A stretch of DNA of 64,000 bases from contig JBBHKE010001907.1 of NCBI GenBank assembly GCA_037447655.1, forward strand, positions 156,460 to 220,459. Direction: 5' to 3'. The notes below the pieces were generated by a model, which searched no databases, was not told where the DNA came from, and saw only the letters and a list, made by a program, of their open reading frames with translations. The position numbers were made by a program, and so were the translations under genes. This document shows positions 60,301-64,000 of the stretch, piece after piece (position 1 is the stretch's first letter; the number at the start of each line of letters is the position of its first letter). The DNA is from Zygnema cylindricum. Its lineage: Eukaryota; Streptophyta; Zygnematophyceae; Zygnematales; Zygnemataceae.

Positions 60301-63300
60301 CACAGTTCTTCCAGAGGCTCTGGAGAAGTGGCCATTGGACCTCATCAAGAAGTTGATGCCCCGCCACTTGGAGATCATTGAGAAAATTGATGAACAGGTT
60401 TGTCCTCATTTATTCCTAGAATCAGTTTTCTTAGTCTCACCATGATTCCTTTACCCTTTCTGTACTGCAATTTTTCTAGGTGTCAGTGTTTGACTCTTTC
60501 TTGCAATGTGATTTAAGTTTACTAGGCCCAGCATCTAGCTGATTGTTTGGAGCTCATCAATTGTCTTTTTGTGTTCTGTTGTTACAGTTCATCGAAGAGC
60601 TTGTTGCCTCATTGGGATCTGCTGAGAAAGAGGTGGTCTTGGCCAAAATTGAAAGCATGCGGGTGCTTGAGAATGTTGAGCTACCGGAGAGCGTGAAGTC
60701 TAAATTCGCTATTGCAGAGCCTGCAAAGGCTCTCGCGGAACTCGAGACAGAGGAAGAAGTGAAACCCAAAAAGGAGGAGAAGAAAAAGCCAGGCTTGATT
60801 CGAATGGCTAACTTGGCAGTTATTGAGGGACATGCTGTGAATGGAGTGGCTGAGATCCACAGTGAAATTGTTAAGGATGAAGTCTTCAATGATTTCTACC
60901 AGGTCTGTTTGATTGTTTCATTTTATTTTTCCTAGAGCTTGTCTAGTTTCTTAGTCAAAATTCCCTGCGTTTTTTTTTTATCTGCATGTGGTTACGCCTC
61001 ACCTGTTTTGTTAATTTCGTTCAGGATGCTCTTTTGCTAAGCTTTGAACTGTTGATTATCACTGTATTGTTGCAGTTATGGCCAGAGAAGTTCCAAAACA
61101 AGACAAATGGTGTTACTCCAAGACGCTGGATGAGCTTCTGTAATCCAGAAATGAGCAAAGTCATCACTAAGTGGCTCGGAACTGAGGACTGGGTATTGAA
61201 CGCAGATCTGTTGGCTGGCTTGAAGGAGGTACGGTTTAAGACTTTTTCATTGCGTTATTGCATTTGCTCCAAAGTTAAATTGTCGGCATGTTTTACTCTT
61301 GTTTTGCTCTCGAGGTTTGTCTGATTGTCTACTCCTCTATTTGCAGTTTGCGGACAACAAGGAGTTCAAGGCTGAATGGGTAGCTGCAAAAGTGGCCCGC
61401 AAGGAAATTCTTGCAACCTACTTGAAGGAGAAAACAGGATATGAAGTCAACAAGAACGCCCTCTTTGACATTCAGGTAATCACTCCTTCTGACATATCTT
61501 TTGCAGTTCTGAATGTTTGAGTGACTTCACGACTCACTTCAACTAAGGCTATTTCTTGTAGGTAGGCTTACGTTTCATTTTATCCGTCTAAGCCTACCAG
61601 TGTTTCTAGGAGATTTTTCAATGTTCTTGCTGTCGGTCTTCGCAGAAGCTTGGCTCATTGTAAATGCATAGTGCTAATTAATTTAAGTGACTTTTCACCC
61701 GAATTTTTCAATATCTTAGGTCTTTTTCTTTTTTGAAACCTCAGCTCTTAATCAGCCCAGATGTTATTTCTAGAAATGTAGATCAAGTGGCGGAGTATTT
61801 CAGTCCATCTTTCTGAGCCTCTTGTCTTTCCAGCGGGGCTAGTTAAAGAGTTTTGAGCAATTTCAAGGCATTGTTTCTGTTGATGTCGTCACATTTGTTA
61901 GTTCAAATTTGATTGCTGAGCTTTTTTCTCTTGTGGCTTTTTTTTAGGAGTTGATTACATTGTTGATTTAGACTGTTTGGCTTGAAATAAATAGACTGTG
62001 ACTGCATTTTCCTCTTGACACTAATTTTTAACCAAAACTATTCTGGGTTTGTTTTGATGCAGGTTAAGCGTATACATGAGTACAAGAGACAACTCTTGAA
62101 TATTATGGGTATCATTTACCGTTATAAGAAGATGAAGGAGCTTTCACCTGAGGAGAGGAAAGCCAAATATGTTCCCAGAGTGTGTTTGTTCGGAGGCAAG
62201 GCATTTGCTACATACTGGCAGGCTAAGCGAATTGTTAAACTTATTACAGATGTTGGGCGATTAGTGAACAACGACCCAGAAATTGGGGATTTGTTGAAGG
62301 TGAGCTATTTTGTTTGAAGGAGGTATCTTGAGGCATTGGCCTGCATGTGTGCCAAAGTAGGTAACCTCAGTTTGAAAATCAGTTTGATATGGAGGAGGAG
62401 GAGGTCACTTAATGCAATTTTTTTACTTTGCAGGTTATTTTTGTCCCTGACTACAATGTCAGTGTGGCGGAGGTTTTGATTCCTGCAAGTGAGCTGTCTC
62501 AGCACATCAGGTACAACATCTGACCCCATGCTTTTTGTTATTGAAGAGTCTGAATTTCAAAGAATGCACATCATGCATCAGATTGTGCATGGTAAATCGT
62601 AATAATTTTTTGTTGATGAATTATTAATTTCAAAGAATGCACCTCGTATGTCAGATTGTGCATTGTAAATGGTAGTAACTGAATGAAAGTAACTAGGGCT
62701 TTTGTTCTAGCCATTTGACGGTGCTGCTCTTTTCTTGTCCATTGCAGTACTGCTGGTATGGAAGCGAGTGGTACAAGCAACATGAAGTTTTCCATGAATG
62801 GATGTATTTTGATCGGAACCCTCGATGGTGCCAATGTGGAGATCCGAGAAGAAGTTGGAGAAGATAACTTTTTCCTATTTGGAGCTTACGCAAATGAGAT
62901 TGCAGGTCTTCGAGTAGCACGATCTAAGGGCGAGGTAAGGGTCATCTTGATGCTGTTCCTTTTTGGTGGATGGTGTCTGGTGGCCACTAACAGCTTTTTC
63001 ATTTGGATGAGGTAGACCTCCTAAATCAGGAATCAAGATATGGTCCATCCAGGCTGTTTTATGCTATCAATGCCAGATGCTGTAAGACTCCTATGTTCAT
63101 GATTATTGATTCAAACAGGGTGAAATGGACATGATTTCTGATGCATGATATACTGTGTGTTTCCTTTGGTACAGTTTGTCCCTGATCCACGATTTGAGGA
63201 GGTGAAGGAGTACATTAGGTCAGGTGTGTTTGGGGAATACGACTACAATGAATTATTGGGTTCCTTGGAAGGCAATGAGGGCTTTGGCCGTGGTGACTAT

Positions 63301-63624
63301 TTTCTTGTCGGTTACGACTTCCCAGCCTACATTGAGTGCCAGGACAAGGTTGACGAGGCCTACAGAGATCAAGAGGTGGGTTGCTCTTATTCAGTAACAA
63401 GAACTGTACTACATTCTTTGAAGATTTGCTTTTATAAGAATCGCACTTTCGTAAAATTGTGTTTCCTGGTTTCTGATGTGAGGTTATCTGTTGATTGTGA
63501 TTAACAGGCTTGGACACGATCTTCTATTTTGAACACAGCAAATTCCGGAAAGTTTAGCAGTGATCGAACTATTCACCAGTATGCCAATGAGATTTGGGGC
63601 ATCTCGCCATCCCCAGTTGCGTGA
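57338..63624 (+). CDS. PHS1: Alpha-glucan (starch) phosphorylase, plastid L-type
   Basis: Seventeen exons: 57338-57566, 57951-58174, 58336-58438, 58581-58757, 58857-58993, 59153-59276, 59495-59587, 59873-60054, 60280-60397, 60588-60902, 61076-61228, 61347-61475, 62063-62299, 62434-62510, 62748-62934, 63175-63375, 63508-63624. The product is about 933 residues, ending WGISPSPVA. Exon 3 reads as 34 codons; by the printed numbering it is one base longer, so its ends may be off by one. The enzyme reversibly releases glucose-1-phosphate from alpha-1,4-glucan using pyridoxal phosphate. Seen are [64 protein letters not shown] and the PLP site [14 protein letters not shown] (Lys779). The Ser/Arg-rich first ~70 residues look like a transit peptide. 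An extra acidic/basic loop lies before RMANL (about 503-531), at the position of the plastid-form L78 insertion but far shorter. Cytosolic forms lack it, so plastid location is likely. Confidence 0.96.
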
Positions 63625-64000
63625 ATGGGAAGGTGTTTTTAGACATTGATAGCAAAGAGTACATCTATTGAGAAAGGGCTGCCAATTTATTAAAGTTGAC
63701 ACTGCGATATCCAAAAGCAGTTCTCGTATCTAGCAAATAATGCCGAGGCTTCTGAGTAGAAATGTTTGGCTTTGGTCTGTTTCATTTGGTAAATACGAGC
63801 AGTCTCTATCTGAGGTTTTGTGTAATGTATTCTGTCCATTTTTATTAGCTAAGAGTATAAAGAATCACGAGTTTACATCTAGATTGTTGGCAATGCACTT
63901 ACAGAAGAGTTTCAAAGGCCTTTTTGGTAGATGGAATGTGGTTGTTTGTGGCCCATACTCAAATTAATTTGTAATGAAGTTACCAGTTGAACTATGGGTG
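63625..64000 (+). other. 3' UTR/flank of the phosphorylase gene
   Basis: AT-rich sequence after the stop, with no further gene recognised before the window ends. Confidence 0.6.

Overview
This is nuclear DNA of a plant or streptophyte alga. The genes are split by GT-AG introns, two of the five encode plastid-type proteins with candidate transit peptides, and the spaces between genes are full of plant-type transposons: Ty1/copia, hAT, and small non-autonomous inverted-repeat elements. I cannot place the species from sequence alone. Nothing here looks bacterial, viral or organellar.

Layout. 1-4.4 kb holds two degenerate, related Ty1/copia 5' ends on the minus strand. 5.8-7.1 kb (minus) is a trihelix/Myb-SANT-like DNA-binding protein gene whose frame breaks in a poly-Gly (GGA)n tract. 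9.8-22.7 kb (minus) is a complete 19-exon HISN4 gene, the fused HisH-HisF imidazole glycerol phosphate synthase of histidine synthesis. 22.7-27.6 kb is repeat-rich intergenic DNA with AT-rich foldback elements. 27.6-35.4 kb (plus) is an ELF5/WBP11-like proline-rich splicing-factor gene in 8 exons. 34.9-41.6 kb contains a duplicated 3' end of that gene next to an assembly gap. 36-46.3 kb is a transposon nest centred on a broken hAT transposon that itself carries a smaller hAT-type insertion. 47.1-53.0 kb (plus) is an ABC1/ADCK (aarF-type) atypical kinase gene in 8 exons. 53-57.3 kb is intergenic. 57.3-63.6 kb (plus) is a 17-exon plastid-type alpha-glucan phosphorylase (PHS1).

The host genes look like unlinked housekeeping functions (histidine synthesis, splicing, quinone/lipid-related kinase, starch metabolism) and do not form a pathway cluster. 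Exon models were built by hand from GT/AG sites, reading-phase continuity and remembered family sequence. They keep frame through every junction, except for one uncertain acceptor in HISN4 (exon 14) and the trihelix gene.

The most informative features are in the mobile DNA. A 437-bp element with a perfect 8-bp target duplication interrupts a hAT transposase. A shortened hAT derivative lies head-to-head with its parent. A 267-bp MITE has a perfect target duplication and an empty paralogous site elsewhere in the window. One ~200-bp MITE family recurs at a dozen places, mostly in introns. I see no convincing novel enzymatic or defence system.
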